From Lithospermum erythrorhizon (lineage: Eukaryota > Streptophyta > Magnoliopsida > Boraginales > Boraginaceae), in NCBI GenBank assembly GCA_019722365.1, contig JADFUC010001898.1:186001-250000 (forward strand): a DNA stretch of 64,000 bases. The letters run 5' to 3'. A program made the position numbers and the translations under genes. The notes beneath the pieces were generated by a model. The model had not been told where the DNA came from. It made no database searches and saw only the letters and a list, made by a program, of their open reading frames with translations. This document shows, one piece after another, positions 1 through 13,075 of the stretch; positions within the stretch are counted from its first letter, which is position 1, and each line of letters begins with the position of its first letter.

Positions 1-2026
1 CTTGAGAGTTTAACTGTGTAAGATTTGAGAGAATTTGTGAGAAAGAAAGAAAGAAAAGAGCGAAAGGAAAAATAGAGAATAAAGGATGGGGAAGGGTAAT
101 GTTTAAATTGAAAAAAATAGATTAAATATTAATACTCCGTAATAAATGGTATTTAAGCACCTTAAGCGGGACAAAATTTAAGCACAACAAACGGACCCTC
201 AAAAAAGTGGTGCAATAGTAAAATGCTTATTCGCCACTAGACCAATCAATATTGTGTCTATCAAAGTTATCTACAGTATAATCATTTCATACAAAATATA
301 GAGTAGTTTTTATATATTGACAAAAATGTATTTTTTAAACATAAGTATAAATGGTTGCCTTTACCCTTCTGTATAATTAACTCATTCAATATGAACTGAA
401 AGAACTATACAAATCAACTCAATCGTTTAGCCTTGTAATCATGAAAAGTCGAAATAACCTCAGGAATATTTAAAAGTGGAAAAGTCCAATTCATGATAAT
501 TGGCAAATCTTGGTTGGCCAACTTGAGTTGTAGCTAGGAGCATCAATGGACGCATGGTTAGCTTTAAAAGGGAATGAACTAAAACCAAAATAGCAGTAGG
601 GAATGAATAAATGAATGGAAGGTAGTGGCTAAAAGAGGAGAGCCATCTTATCAATCACTTCCATCTATAAACCTATAGGCCTGCCGGGTCTTTAGCTCAT
701 CATGCATTCATGTGTTCATGTTGGAGCCTTGGGGAATCGGGGCATCATCAACTAGAAGGCCGACATTGATGGAGAGTGAAATGAATAAACGATCCTAATA
801 ATACTCTACTAATAATAATAATAATGTTAAATGATTATAACCATAAAGAGATATCAAAGAAAAAGTACCATTATAATACAGCTACGACGTGAGCAAAGAT
901 CTGGGGCAATTTATAGTGTTGTTATTGGTAGAAAGCCCAGAATAATCAGAAATAGAACTTCGAGAAAATCGGACACTATCTTTACCGGTAGGTTACCGTC
1001 GGACTTGGGTATAATTTTTTGTGCAATGCTCGAATGGAATTGAACCGATAACCCGATAAATACCCGAAAGTTTTTGTATATGACAAAAATACCCGAATTA
1101 ACGATCGAAATATCCCAAATCCGAACCAATATACCCAAAATTCGTACCGAAATATCAAAAAAATTTAATATCATGAGATCCACTCAAAATCGGACCGCAA
1201 AGCAGGAATAGAGTATCCCGCCGTTAAGCCATCGGTTCGGTCCGTCCGATTTTCGTCAGATAGAGACCGGGCCGTAGAGGCAAATAATAGGTTCGGTCCT
1301 TCCGTCAAATTCACTACTTGGAAATGTCTCTGAATCGGATCAATAACAACACTAGTAATTTATGAGGATGATCCATCGAATTTAATAATTTATTGACCCG
1401 TCGTCTTCCTGGCAATGGGGTTACACCTACAAATGTATAATGTTATGAGCCAAAATCATTTGATATTGTGATAGATTACACTTTCTACATTCCAAAATCT
1501 AAGATCTTTTTTTTTTTAATATAAAAATCTCATTTTTTATTTCTATTTTGATTAAACTGTGAGATAATAAATTGGAAGGAATCATAATTATGTGAGTAAA
1601 ATTTAAATGATTATTAAACTTGGTACAAAAACAAACTGTCTTAAAATTTGTGATAGAAAGTAATGAAAGCCAACTAGTGCTTAGAAGAATTCATTTTTCT
1701 TACAATTCAACAAATAAAAATACATATAACTATTACCAAAGGAATAAATAAGTAGTACTCTTACACTCCAAACCATTCAGTGCTTATTGAGAATCAAAGA
1801 ATGAAAACCATTGTTTAAAAAAAATTAGGAGGCCAGGCCTTTAATTGGCTAGTAATTCACACACAACAATTAAATAAAGAATTCAATAATCCTCACATAC
1901 ATCACAAAATATGTTAACTGACACACCCATAATTATATTCTGATATCCCACACTTCAAATTATTTTTTCCCTTTTTCCTCATTGCATATCATAGGTAATG
2001 CACTCAATAACTGAAATCAATATTGT
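1..2026. other. intergenic, no gene recognised
   Basis: No coding region is supported here; open frames are short and resemble nothing I know. A small GAAA-rich stretch lies near 41-60. The part from about 940 to 1330 is unusually rich in CCGAA/GGTTCGG words, a composition also seen near 5000, 21000 and 48500, and is probably the remains of a non-autonomous transposon. Confidence 0.6.
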
Positions 2027-2584
2027 TCAAAGTGGCTCTTTCTTTATCACGTCCACAATTCCCTTTCTCAACCGAGGAACACTTGAGCAATTTCTCCTAA
2101 TACTTTGATTACTTGTCCCATAATTATTGTCACTTGTTATAGTCTGATTTTCATGTCCAGTTTTCATTGACAAACTAGTTGGTCCTGATGATCGAAGAGT
2201 ATTCGCCCAATCGAATTTCTTAGCACGAATATTTTTAACTAAATCACCATTGATTTTATTAGAGGAACCTGGAGTTGTTTTAGGGCGACCGCGACGACTA
2301 CTCCTTCGATCTTCTTTCTTGGTTTCATTGATTTGAATTTTGGTTCCTCCTTCCATCTTGATGTTAATGTTAATTTCAGCTAGTGTTGTTGATTTCTTGG
2401 TTTTTTTGTTATCTGATAATATTTTCTTATTTCTCTCTTTCTTTTGTTGATAAAGCCTGTGGAGTCTTAGAGCAAGATGGTATATTCCATCTTTGATTTC
2501 TTCCTCCATGTTGTTTTCTATGTCTTCCTCTAGCTCATCTCGAATTTTCAACTCCCCAGGAGACATGTTTGGTACTGATGACAT
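2027..2584 (-). CDS. small basic plant protein with AT-hook-like motif, function unknown
   Basis: Single-exon frame of 185 residues starting at the ATG at 2584. I recognise the general type as a plant-specific uncharacterised protein but cannot name it. Residues about 10-50 are acidic then amphipathic (EEEIKDGIYHLALRLHRLYQ) and should form a helix, possibly for dimerisation. The middle is lysine/arginine-rich, with RRGRPK at about 97-102, matching the core of an AT-hook that binds the minor groove of AT-rich DNA. A serine-rich basic tail follows. The composition suggests a nuclear protein, which is inference. The helix contains well-formed heptad-like leucines and the frame is far longer than chance in AT-rich DNA, supporting a real gene. 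No TATA box or poly-A signal was assigned. Confidence 0.6.
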   Translation of the reverse strand: MSSVPNMSPGELKIRDELEEDIENNMEEEIKDGIYHLALRLHRLYQQKKERNKKILSDNKKTKKSTTLAEININIKMEGGTKIQINETKKEDRRSSRRGRPKTTPGSSNKINGDLVKNIRAKKFDWANTLRSSGPTSLSMKTGHENQTITSDNNYGTSNQSIRRNCSSVPRLRKGIVDVIKKEPL

Positions 2585-3046
2585 GTGAATAACTACAAGT
2601 AATTATTATACAACAAACATTTTTAACTAAGTTAGGGCATGATGATAACAGGACATTAATTAGAGATAAATACAATGACATAATAACGTAACTAAGTACA
2701 TTTAGGAGATTTAAAAGATAGATTGACTAGAGGGTGAAATATGGAAAATTGGTTATAAATACTCTATTATATTGAAAAAATAATTTGAAATACATAGAAT
2801 CAATTTTAAAATTTTAAGAACTAGCAGACGGAAGCAATTATTACTTCCGTCCTGATAGTTGATCATTTCTGATAAGATAAATATGGACCAAACATTTCTT
2901 ACCGAAGGGAATATATATATATATATTGCGCACACCTCTATAGTTAAGCATTCAATTCAACTTGATTCCTCCCAGATTATTAGACTTCTCTCACATTGCT
3001 AGTAATGGTCCTAGGGAACGAACTTATATACAAGAGAAAATTATGC

Positions 3047-3310
3047 TTCTAATAGAGAGATATATAAGATTTTGGAGGACACTTTACCTATTTTCCTAGG
3101 TTGATTGAAGGCGACATAATTAGGAATCTTAAGCAGTTTTGTGACAGTTGGGTTCTTGATGATTGCAATTAGTTAAATCTATAACGTTTTACGTGTCAAA
3201 TATCTCTACGTAAATTGAGACATTATCAATTGAAACATCAAATTTGTTTAAGGGTTGACAATGAATAAAATGAAGTATGTGTTTTAAGTTTCATAAGTGC
3301 TTTACGTGAA
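3047..3310 (+). repeat. dispersed copy of the tail sequence found after pseudogene copy A
   Basis: Closely matches 15925-16310: both contain a polypyrimidine-CCTAG acceptor-like site followed by a frame beginning LIEGDII(R/M)NLKQFC and then the same non-coding stretch around TCAAATTTGTT and GGGTTGACAATGAATAAAATG. At 3 kb the frame ends in a stop after VLDDCN. It looks like the last exon and 3' flank of some gene, but I do not recognise the peptide. No neighbouring exons were found here, so this is an isolated fragment. Confidence 0.6.
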
Positions 3311-4444
3311 AGTCATTATTGTCTAGCTTCTTCCCTTGAAGCAGAATCAATAGCCTCAATGTTATATATGTCAGATGATAATAACAACTCATATATAACA
3401 ATCTTCACTTATAAGTTGTAACTAAAATATACTGCACCATTTTAAGTACATTTTCAAGTTATCAAGTATATATGGTTATGAACAAATATAATACAATCTC
3501 CAACTCAAGAAAATTGTCTACGTTTCATTCAATTTTCATGCTTTTATTTGTTTTTGAAAATTTCGATCAAGGGGAATATCTATGATGCTGTAAATAATTT
3601 TCATTCATATAATACAAGTATCTGACTAGTGCGTGTCTATCGAGCAAGACGCCCAGCGCTCGAGTTCGAGGCTTTGTGCTGCGAGCCTGCGTGGTAGATT
3701 AAAGGTGCAGGCACTGACCGATTAGAGACACAGTATCGGTAAGCGTGTCACCGCTTAGCAGCAAGCGGTCTTGGCGTTTAACCTTCTAGCTATTTAGTTG
3801 GGATTAAGCGGTAACATAATGTTATTATTAAAGCCTTGATTGGTCAATTTATTATTATTAAGCCTGATTCAAAGCGTTCATAGAATGAGTAATAATTGAA
3901 TTTTTATTATTAAACACAATTAAAGTCGTTTGTAAAATGAAATAATGATTTATTAAGTCGGACACAGTTTATACTCGTGTGGCTAGGAGTTTACATAAGT
4001 AGCTTAACGTCCTGATAGGTTTTCTCATATTGACTAATTACCGCTAAATACGGACAACAAATCGATACATCCATTCACGTTCGATCCTCACGATGAAGCG
4101 AGCGTTGCAAAGTCGCCATAGGTTATGTTGTAACGTTCCATGAAGCTCCAATTGCTGTCCAGATTAGAAAAAATGATGGTTTAAATTAGCGTCCTCGGGC
4201 AGCTTCCATTTCCCGTTTGGACAGCGTAGGCTGCGTAATCAGATGGTAAAACTTCTGTTCGCGCCAAAGAGTTGACATATTTGGATGATGGTGCAAAGAA
4301 TAGAACCAACGGTATTTATTCTGGAATTGGACATACAGCTATGGAAGAGGTGTAAGTTAGGAACCACGTTATTAATGAGTTGATGATTTGTTAATTTGTG
4401 TATAATAATTAATTAAGTTATTTATTTTTAACTAATATATAAAT

Positions 4445-4680
4445 AAAAGCATAAGATTCAATAATATATTATCCTTTATATAATAAAGCATATTTGTAAT
4501 TAAAGACTATTTCAATAAATAATGAAAATAATTCTATTTAAATCATGAAAGTTATTTAGTATTGCAATAATATATTATCCTTCAAATAATAAAATATATT
4601 TCTAATTGAAAACTATGTCAAGATATTAATAGATTTAGTATTATTTGATATATCATGAAAGTTATTTAGTATTGCGTAAT
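4445..4680. repeat. two imperfect tandem units of about 115 bp
   Basis: AATAATATATTATCCTT plus about 40 following bases occurs twice, and each unit is followed by ATCATGAAAGTTATTTAGTA. Very AT-rich; no coding content. Confidence 0.6.
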
Positions 4681-6842
4681 GCTTATGTAACAACATAGAT
4701 TCACTTAATATATGAATAAAGGCGTTAGATGCGTATTATATTATTTAAAAATGATTGAAGACTTTATTATTTAAAGAATAATATGTTAATGTAATTGTAC
4801 TTTTATCAATATTTTGCAAGGAAAATGTAACATTAAGCAACTTGTATAATATGTTTAAATAAATTAAAAGAATTCACATAGAATCTTGTATATTTAAGCA
4901 AATTATAACTAAACATATGATTAACATATATCACCAAGTGGTATGTTGGTTGATGGTTGATATATTCTTTCTTAGCCAAGCGCTTTTAAAAGGGGGGCAT
5001 GGGCGAATAGGTACGATAATCGCCAGCGGGTGGCCAAACCCGATTCGTTAAGGACTGGGCCATTCGAACGTATTCTGGCGGGCCGGTCCGGTTCGTTAGA
5101 CATGTTTAATTCAACTGAACCACTACGAACCTAAAGAGGCCCGACCGCCCATGGTGAAACATCTTAATTAGCAAGTTCACAAATGCCCATGGACTCCACT
5201 CTTAGAATCTAATATGAATTTTACTCGTGATAAAACACCAAATTCATAAATGGGATCGCCGAAATAATGTATATTAATCTAAAACCACGCATAAATTGCA
5301 ATATGAATAAAAGATTTCTTCACATTCTGTGAAGAGCCGAAATGACAAAACTCATGACCCAATGACGGCGTGAATGCCACTTTAAGAAAACCTCTCCGAT
5401 TGATTGTCAACACAACGATGTCCTACAGATTATGCAGGAGGAATCGAATCTAAAAACAAAACTGTACTTCAGAGTTGTGAGGAGAACAAATGAAATTCTC
5501 TTCCAAACGCTAGGGAGGCGAACTTTTCCAAGAGGGAAGCGAGGTTTGATTTTAAATGGAAATGAAAACCACTTGTCTGCTTTCTTTAAATACCAAATGC
5601 CTAATTCCACATTCTTGACTTCGTTAAGAAATCGGTTCTTTCGTTAACTTAATTAGTGCCGTTATGGCTCTAATCAAATAATGAGTCACTACTAAGTTGT
5701 TCCATTTAATTAACCCGGCAAATCAATTAAAATACTAACGAGTCACTATCGAATAAATTATCAAGTTATTAAATCCAATTTCAATTGCTTAATTGATTAA
5801 ACTTGCAAGTTTAACCAATTGATGGTATAAATATATATTCATCAAACTTCAAATATACAAGTCTCGTTTAATTTCATGCATGAAATATAATTCGAATATC
5901 ATTTGTATGTGTGTGCATTACAGGTTCAAATAATAATAAGTTGTATAATAATAGTGACCAATTACTATTATTATAACGATTAATTAGTGAGATCTAGCAT
6001 TCGCTCGTAACCCGCTTAAATTATCCTTGAGAACCAGCATTTAGTAATATACTAAGGTGAACACTTGAGTTCGATGTCGCGTTATAAGCTGATAAATGAA
6101 TTGATATACAATTCATGAGTAATAAAAGGGAATAATTTTCGTTGATTCCGACATCCATGAAACCTAAATACAATGTTAGAAGCGTTAAGCATCAGTCACT
6201 TATAATTTTCTAAAATTGACTTAAACCGCCGCTTGGGCTCACTATGTATATTAACAGAACTTTCATATTATTAAACGAGAATTAACGTTGAATATTTCAA
6301 ATATGTTAGTAGAAATTTAGGATAAAACTAAATTTTAAAAAGAATAGAATAAATATTATATATAGGTGTTGAATGAAAGATCTTTTTAATTTATATTTGA
6401 ATATGATGAAATAAATTTTTTATTGTTTATATAACTGAAAAAAGAGTAAAAATATGGAAAGAAAAAAAATAACTGCAAAATAAGGAGAATATAAATTTAG
6501 GGGGTGAATAGAATGAGTCGTAATTTTATCTTGACTCTTCTATTTAGGAAAATTTGGCATCAACATTTTGTCCTTATTAGTGATCTGATCCCCTATTTTA
6601 CGGAATAACTTTTAGGAATCTTATGCTTGATTTTCTTATCCGTCAAATCGCCCGAGGGCTCTTATACCAAGTAAAATATGGGACATGTAATGACACATTA
6701 TCATTTCTTAATTAACTAATTGAAATCTAATTTGATACTTAGTTAATTGTCAAGCTATTTGGTGCTTAAAATTGATAGGTTGGTATATGAAATTAATTTA
6801 TTATTTAACGTATAATTTGATAGTTTGTATGAAAATAATTCC

Positions 6843-6942
6843 TTATTGTGTTCATTGTATAAACTATATAAATTCATCTATAGAGTGTCTTCTTATTGTG
6901 TTCATTGTATAAACTATATAAATTCATCTATAGAGTGTCTTC
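6843..6942. repeat. exact 50-bp tandem duplication
   Basis: A unit starting TTATTGTGTTCATTGTATAA and ending GAGTGTCTTC is repeated twice, head to tail, without a mismatch. The perfect identity implies a recent slippage or unequal exchange. The ATTGTGTTCA word is also the terminal sequence of the foldback MITE at 47868-48052. Confidence 0.9.
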
Positions 6943-7950
6943 TAATTGTCCAAAAATCTTAGAAAATAATTTTAATAAAATATTAGTAATAATATTTTTT
7001 ATTAGACTTATTATTAAAGTTTTCATCATTAATTTGAGAGAAAAATATTCCCGAGATAGAATATGATTTTTGAATTATAAATAAACTATGCTCGAAAATG
7101 ATCGCCTACTTATACATGCATAAACTTTTATGTCACCATCTTTAAAATAATTATTATTGAAAAGTATCGTTGTTGTATTATTCAGAATTATTAGTGGATG
7201 TGTAAGCATAATTAAAACATGACCCCCAAAGTGGCGCCTAAAGCAGTGCCACCTTAAACATTTCCTTTTCCACTACATTATTAAAACAAACATCATAATG
7301 ATCAAATCTTCTTGATTAAGACAACAAAAAAGATAGACAAATCAAGAGGACACTTATGATTGTGGAGGGGGGTTGACTTATACTGACTTAGGTATGATTA
7401 ATAAGTTCCATTTATTATTCATAATTGATCTCTTTATTATATATGGTAATTTGGTAGTTGGATTATTATTTGGGATAAAGATTTAATATTTAGGTAGTTG
7501 GACTATTATTTGGAGTCAAAGATTCGGTTTTTTTAATTCAAGAATCAAGAAAATTTAATATAACCCTGAATTATTAGCTTAAATGCTGTTTTGTGATCAG
7601 CCATTTTAATAATGGGAGAAAAATAAAAGATTTTGAAGTTAAGAGAAGTGAGTTGTAGATCAAGTGCATATTGTTTCTTTTGTTGGGTTTTTGTGTGTTA
7701 TTTTGTTGGGTTAATGAAGTAATAATTACCAAATAGACTTAAGTTAAAGATCAGTAGTATACCACTGTGTTGATAGGTTGTTTACTTGTTTTGATATTTA
7801 TTACGAAGTACGGAGTATATGATTAATTGGGCTGGTTATATTGCCTTACTGGTATTCAACATTTTGTTCATTTGGGTTTGATTGTGTCGTAGGCTCGTAG
7901 CTTTATAATTCAGATTAGATTTATTGCTGAAGATGACCCCAAAAAAAGAT

Positions 7951-8057
7951 GGTAGGTACAGCTAGGCCGTGAACAGCCAACCATCCTACGGCAAAAAATG
8001 GGATAGGTTCCATCTATAGTCATTAGGTCATCCTGAAACGACCTACTAAATTCATTG
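7951..8057 (+). other. 107-bp block identical between the two gene copies, 5' of the coding exons
   Basis: This 107-base segment is identical to 24407-24513, while the sequence on either side differs at many positions. It lies about 240 bp upstream of the first recognisable coding exon, so it is probably a 5' UTR exon or first-intron element. It contains a minimal upstream reading frame, ATG GGA TAG, at 8000-8008. An antisense frame through it codes a plausible-looking peptide, but no family is recognised. Constraint or gene conversion are both possible. Confidence 0.6.
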
Positions 8058-8803
8058 AGTTGCTGCAAAGAATCAAAACGGCCAGTTATTAATGGAAGGT
8101 TTTGTTGGCATCATACATTAGATTGAGCTTATGAAGAATGGAGCTTTACTTATTGAATGATTAGGGAAAAGCTTTACTTGGAGAATTAATACTGCTTTTT
8201 AACTTAGAGTTTGAATCTTTTGAGCGAGGCTGTCTTGTTTCAATTTTTAAGATTTCTGTGGTAATTAGTGTTTTTGTTTCGCTTAATGAAGCAGGAAGAT
8301 AGTGCAAAAAACAGTTTGTGATTGGTTGTCAAAGTTGAAAATGGGACTGGGGTATGATACTGTTATTAATATAAGGAATCGTAGGCGAGCTAGTGCAATA
8401 CCATCTTCGTTTGCGTTGCAGAATTTGCATCTGCCAAGAAGGGGTACTCCAGTTTCACGAGGTACAAGTGAAAGTAGTGGTTATCGTCGGAGTTTTGATT
8501 CTGGTATGGATAATGGTTATGATGCCGATGCTGAGGTTTATGGTTTGCAATATTCAGTGGAGACTTCGCCCCAAGATGACAATGTTTCGATTTCTACAGA
8601 CTCGGGATATAATTTGCATGTTAGTTATGCCTCTTTCTGGTGTCCTCTCTCAATTTAGTACGTTTTTGTCTTAATTTTGCTGTTCTGCGAAACACTTTTG
8701 CATGAGTCAAGTTATAGTGTTGTTTTGTTTTCTGAACTTTACTTCAGCTTCTTTTTTTCCACTTATTAGACAGTGAAGCTTGCACAAGACATAGCTATAG
8801 AGG

Positions 8804-9945
8804 GTGTTTGGCTAAGCTTATTTTTTGTCAAAATCAACTATGTGATATTTAAATTATGTGATATTTTATATTTTATAGAATATATATCTAAATTATGTGA
8901 TATTTTATATTTTATTTCAATAATTGAAATAAAAAGGTGTCGAATCACATGTCATCTCATAATCCCCGATAGATTGTTAATGTTTAAATTTGAGATTTTT
9001 GGCAGTTAAATGTTAAATTGAATATTTTTTATTATTTATAATATTTGTTGAAAATTATCAAATAATAATATTTTCAAATTTCTTTAATATTGGCGTCATT
9101 TTATTGAATCGAAATTATGTTTATCGATGAAGTAATAGATTTGGATATTTATTTAGAAATTTATTTTTTTATTATAATATATATAACATGTTAGTTTTTG
9201 CTTAAATAAAAATATATTTATCTATAAATTATAAATGATAATTATTAGGCATTCAATATGTGAAGGGAATTAAAAAATAATTAATCTCTTAAAATATTTA
9301 ATAATGATAGTAATTAGTAAACTAAATAAGATTATATTGTCATGTAATACTTATATTAGTTTCACTACATATAAGAAATATAATCGATCGATATTATGGT
9401 CTAAAAAATACATGCATGAATATGTATATTATATGTATATAATCATTTATTGATGAGCATTCGATATGCAAATCAATATCACAAACACATTTGAATAAAT
9501 TCTTGTGACACTTTTATATTAAAGTTGTTATTTATGTTAAAATTTTAAAGTTTTCATATTAAGTAATATTAATCACGTATATCTTGTGAGGTTTAATTTT
9601 TATTAAAAAATTATTGCCTGAATAACTTTTTAAAGAGATATAATAAATGCTATTTTATTGATTTTTAATATAATTGATTGGGTATTTAGCGTTCGAGCAA
9701 TTTGTCTAATGTATGGCAGCTTTAGTTTATTTATTATTAATTTAAAATAATTGAGAGAATCATAAAAAGATGCTATATTATTCAGTTTTGTACAAATACT
9801 ATTGAGACAATCATCAATGAAAATATATTAAAATGAATAAATAAAATAGAATTGAATAGTGGAACTAAGAATAATTTATAATAATCGGTGAAGTGATGTT
9901 TTACAACGATAAATGAAATAACATAAGCTTTGTTCCTCAGGGAAG
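8804..9945. mobile_element. about 1.1-kb insertion in intron 1 of copy A, type unknown
   Basis: Copy B runs directly from ACAAGACATAGCTTTAG to a short spacer and CAAGACATTAGC, whereas copy A holds about 1.1 kb of AT-rich DNA between the same two words. The insert opens with AGGGTGTTTGGCTAAGCTTA, a start common in plant hAT-like MITEs, and includes two copies of a TAAATTATGTGATATTTTAT unit near 8850-8925. I could not find a matching inverted end or target duplication. Confidence 0.4.
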
Positions 9946-12329
9946 ACATTAGCTTTGTTCTTCTAATAAAATTTCTAGTCCCTTTTGCAACATGAAATAG
10001 ATAATCAATTTGTTTTAACCTTTGCAGTAATATGTGTTCTTATAAGAGAATTCGAGCCAATTATGCGGGCCATTGGGCGATTTTGTATTATTTAGCTCAC
10101 TACGTATAATAGGAAAATAAATCAAAAATGGGCTACATTCTGCGACCTCAGCGTATCTATTGTGAAGTTAGATAGTATTTTCACTTCGTCTTTGAGTCAA
10201 TTTAGAAACGACTCGGCGATATCGAGAGTCGAGCTATGTACAATCAGCGCTCCTCCCGTCTACATCCGTTTGAGAGGACGTCGGGGCATATTATTGTTCT
10301 TGCACCATGATCTGTGCCATCAGTTTCGTGTTCATATTTTGTTTTGGCTATGGCAGCAGGACTTCCAGGACAAGATTGCCGAAAAATAAGAATTTTGCGA
10401 ATGTTCCTAGTGCCCCGCCACTTGATGTTTTAGATCATGTTAGCCAAGTTGCTCGCTCTGAAACTGTTAGTGGAGCTTCATCATACTCTGAAATCAATGG
10501 TGTAATTGCCAACTTAAGCGGCACCCCTGATCGATCTGTAAGGTGTGACTATATGTTAAAAAGGTCTTATAGTTGTGTCTTTGAGAATAAAAAGATAAAT
10601 TAACTTTTCTTTGAATCTGTAAGGACTGCGTCTGTATCTTCTTACCTCGTATCAGCTTGTTTCCCTACATACCATGCCAGGTATCACTCTTACTCGATGA
10701 TATGAGAATTTTCCATTTTTCCCCTTCACCCCAATGAAGTGTCTTTCTTCAATGGAGGTGATTCAGTAACAAATTTGTTTTTGCATCTGATGTGGGCGCA
10801 GTGAGCTTGGTTCATGGTATGGTGTCATTTCATATGAGGCATGCGTACGGCTATGCATTGATGCATGTGCCAGGGGTTGCAAGGAAGCTCCTTTTTTCCT
10901 TGTCAATAAATGTGCAGTACTGAGAAACTCTTTTAGGTAAGATCACTTATAATCTCTTTGCTGTATATCATGTACCATTACTTGTCTACAAATTCTGAAT
11001 GAAAGCTCTGCCTTTATATTTACATGCTTTTCTGTGCCTTGATTATTTTAAGTACACGGTTACTATCGTATCGGAAAAATTGCTGCTTAATCTTTATGAT
11101 GCTTCCTCTTTTGATTTGATTATTCTGCACATTGTTCATCTGTGGCAGTTCCGCCAATAAACTTTCCCATTATGTTTTAGTATGAAGCACGTACTTTTAC
11201 CATCAGAGGAGGAATTAATGTCAAGATCACCAGAACTAATCAGTGAGGCAGCTGCTGTTAGAACTAAGAAATCCTTGGGCAAGGTATATTAGCTTCTGTA
11301 ATGCTGAATCTGTGTTATTCCTATATATATCCGAGTACATGTTTCCTGTCCCTGACCTGTGAAAGGAACAAAAGATAGTTTCCCATGCTTATGAACTGAA
11401 TTACTCCTGAGAATTTGTCATGTTGAGATATTTCACTGAGTCTGAGTTGTGTTATCGTTCTTGTGAGAATTGTGGTAAAGAGAAACAAACGGAAATGAAT
11501 TGCTTGTGATAATCGAGTCTTCACATAACATCTCATATATGTTTCAATCTCATTTTTTGAAGTGTAATAATGCCACTAAATCTATTGACGATAAATCTAA
11601 TTGTACCAGTTTGTTTAATGACACAAGTTTCCTTAAGGCACAAAAGAAGTTGGAAAATGCATTTGATGGAGGGGTTTCCCTGTGTTTAATCTTTAAATAT
11701 CATATTGTGATTTAATATGCAATCGTATTAGAATTCTGGCCCTGGTTCTGAACTAGTAATAATCGATTGCTTCAATATTTCTGTAGTGTGGATCCGTTGC
11801 AGAGACTGTTGCATATGACTTTGTCTTGGAGACAGCAATGAAAGCTCAACAATTTCAGAAAAGGAAGTTGCGATTGCATGGTCCATGGAAATGGTTAATA
11901 ACAGAATTTTCCAAATATTATGGAGTTTCAGAGGCACACACAAATTTGAGGTAATCATGGCTTAATGGATTTCTGAAATATCTGTGTGATTTTAGATAAC
12001 TTTTTTTTTATTGAAATTTGAGATTTACATATGATATGATCTTTCTACTTTGTAGGTACATTTCATATATCATGGATGTTGCCACACCTACAGCAGACTG
12101 CTTAGATTTGGTCTATGATCTACTGTTACCAGTGGAAACATCAAGTTACCAAGAGGTTAGATACCTTCAGCTCGACACATCCTAAGTTAATTGAGATCAA
12201 TCACATAAGGCTGATTGGAGACGTCTATTGATATAGCGGACCCCAAGTGGGTAAGGCTTGGATTGGTTTGGTTACATTTCTTGATATAGTCACTTATAAA
12301 AGTGAAAAACAAGTGGGTCATAGCATGTT

Positions 12330-13075
12330 GGTTCCTTTGGGGCATGATCGATATGGTTTTGAAACAAATAGTTTGTTTGGGGGGGGGATGTACTTCCAAT
12401 GATTCTCCCAAATCTCCTAATTTTTAAGCTTGAGCTCAGGACAAGTCATGAGTCATCAATTGTTGGCATAACTTTATATCTACATATATTAACTGAGGGG
12501 TGATGCTTAGTATGGTGGTTCTTAAATTCTTACAATTTAGTTCATATCCCTTTTTACCTCTATTCGGCGAATAGTTTCATAGTGTTTCAATAAAAGTTGG
12601 ATCATATGCTAGTAACCTCTCTTTTCTTCGTGAAATAGACAATCTTGACACTATCATTTTGTTCTTTGAGTTGCATGATGCTTGAGTCTCTGAATTCATT
12701 ATCTTGTTTTCTTGTTTACTTACTCTATTTATTTTTGTAGCCTTACTTTGTAACACCTCTCTTCTAAATTCTACTATCTATAGTCTTCTCGTCTTCCCAT
12801 TTATGTGCTTTGTGTTAAGAGTAAGAGATAAACTCATTCATGTTTTGCTTTCAACCCCTTCCCCTTCCAAGGCATGGGATCACCTGTGCCTATTCCTGAC
12901 ATAGGGACACACTTGGCACAATGTTATAAAAGTTAAGGTAGCGGGACCCTTATATATTAAAATAAACATTATACTTGGAAAAATATGATTGGTGTGCTCT
13001 ACACTTCCAACTCTCTTCTCCCTCCTCTTTTCATTTGTATCAGTGTTACTTTTGTTGTGAATATTTGGCTTTTCT
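12330..13075. mobile_element. about 740-bp insertion in intron 11 of copy A, type unknown
   Basis: Intron 11 is 969 bp in copy A but 242 bp in copy B. Flanking intron sequence matches on both sides (GTGAAAAACAAGTGGG before; AAATGACGAAACTGACATTG after). The extra DNA shows no coding frame and no clear terminal repeats. It may be an insertion in A or a deletion in B. Confidence 0.5.

Larger units (their letters stand above)
2585..7217. other. intergenic with decayed repeats, no gene recognised
   Basis: A stretch of 4.6 kb without a supported gene. It contains a short AT dinucleotide run near 2910-2926, a gene-tail-like repeat (3047-3310), imperfect repeats (4445-4680) and an exact tandem duplication (6843-6942), listed separately. 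Around 4990-5170 is another CCGAA/GGTTCGG-rich patch. Short open frames at 5407-5647 overlap on both strands and look non-coding. Confidence 0.6.

Noticed and set aside
5407..5647. Overlapping frames on both strands of about 70 residues
   Set aside because: Antiparallel overlap with low-complexity composition; neither resembles a protein.
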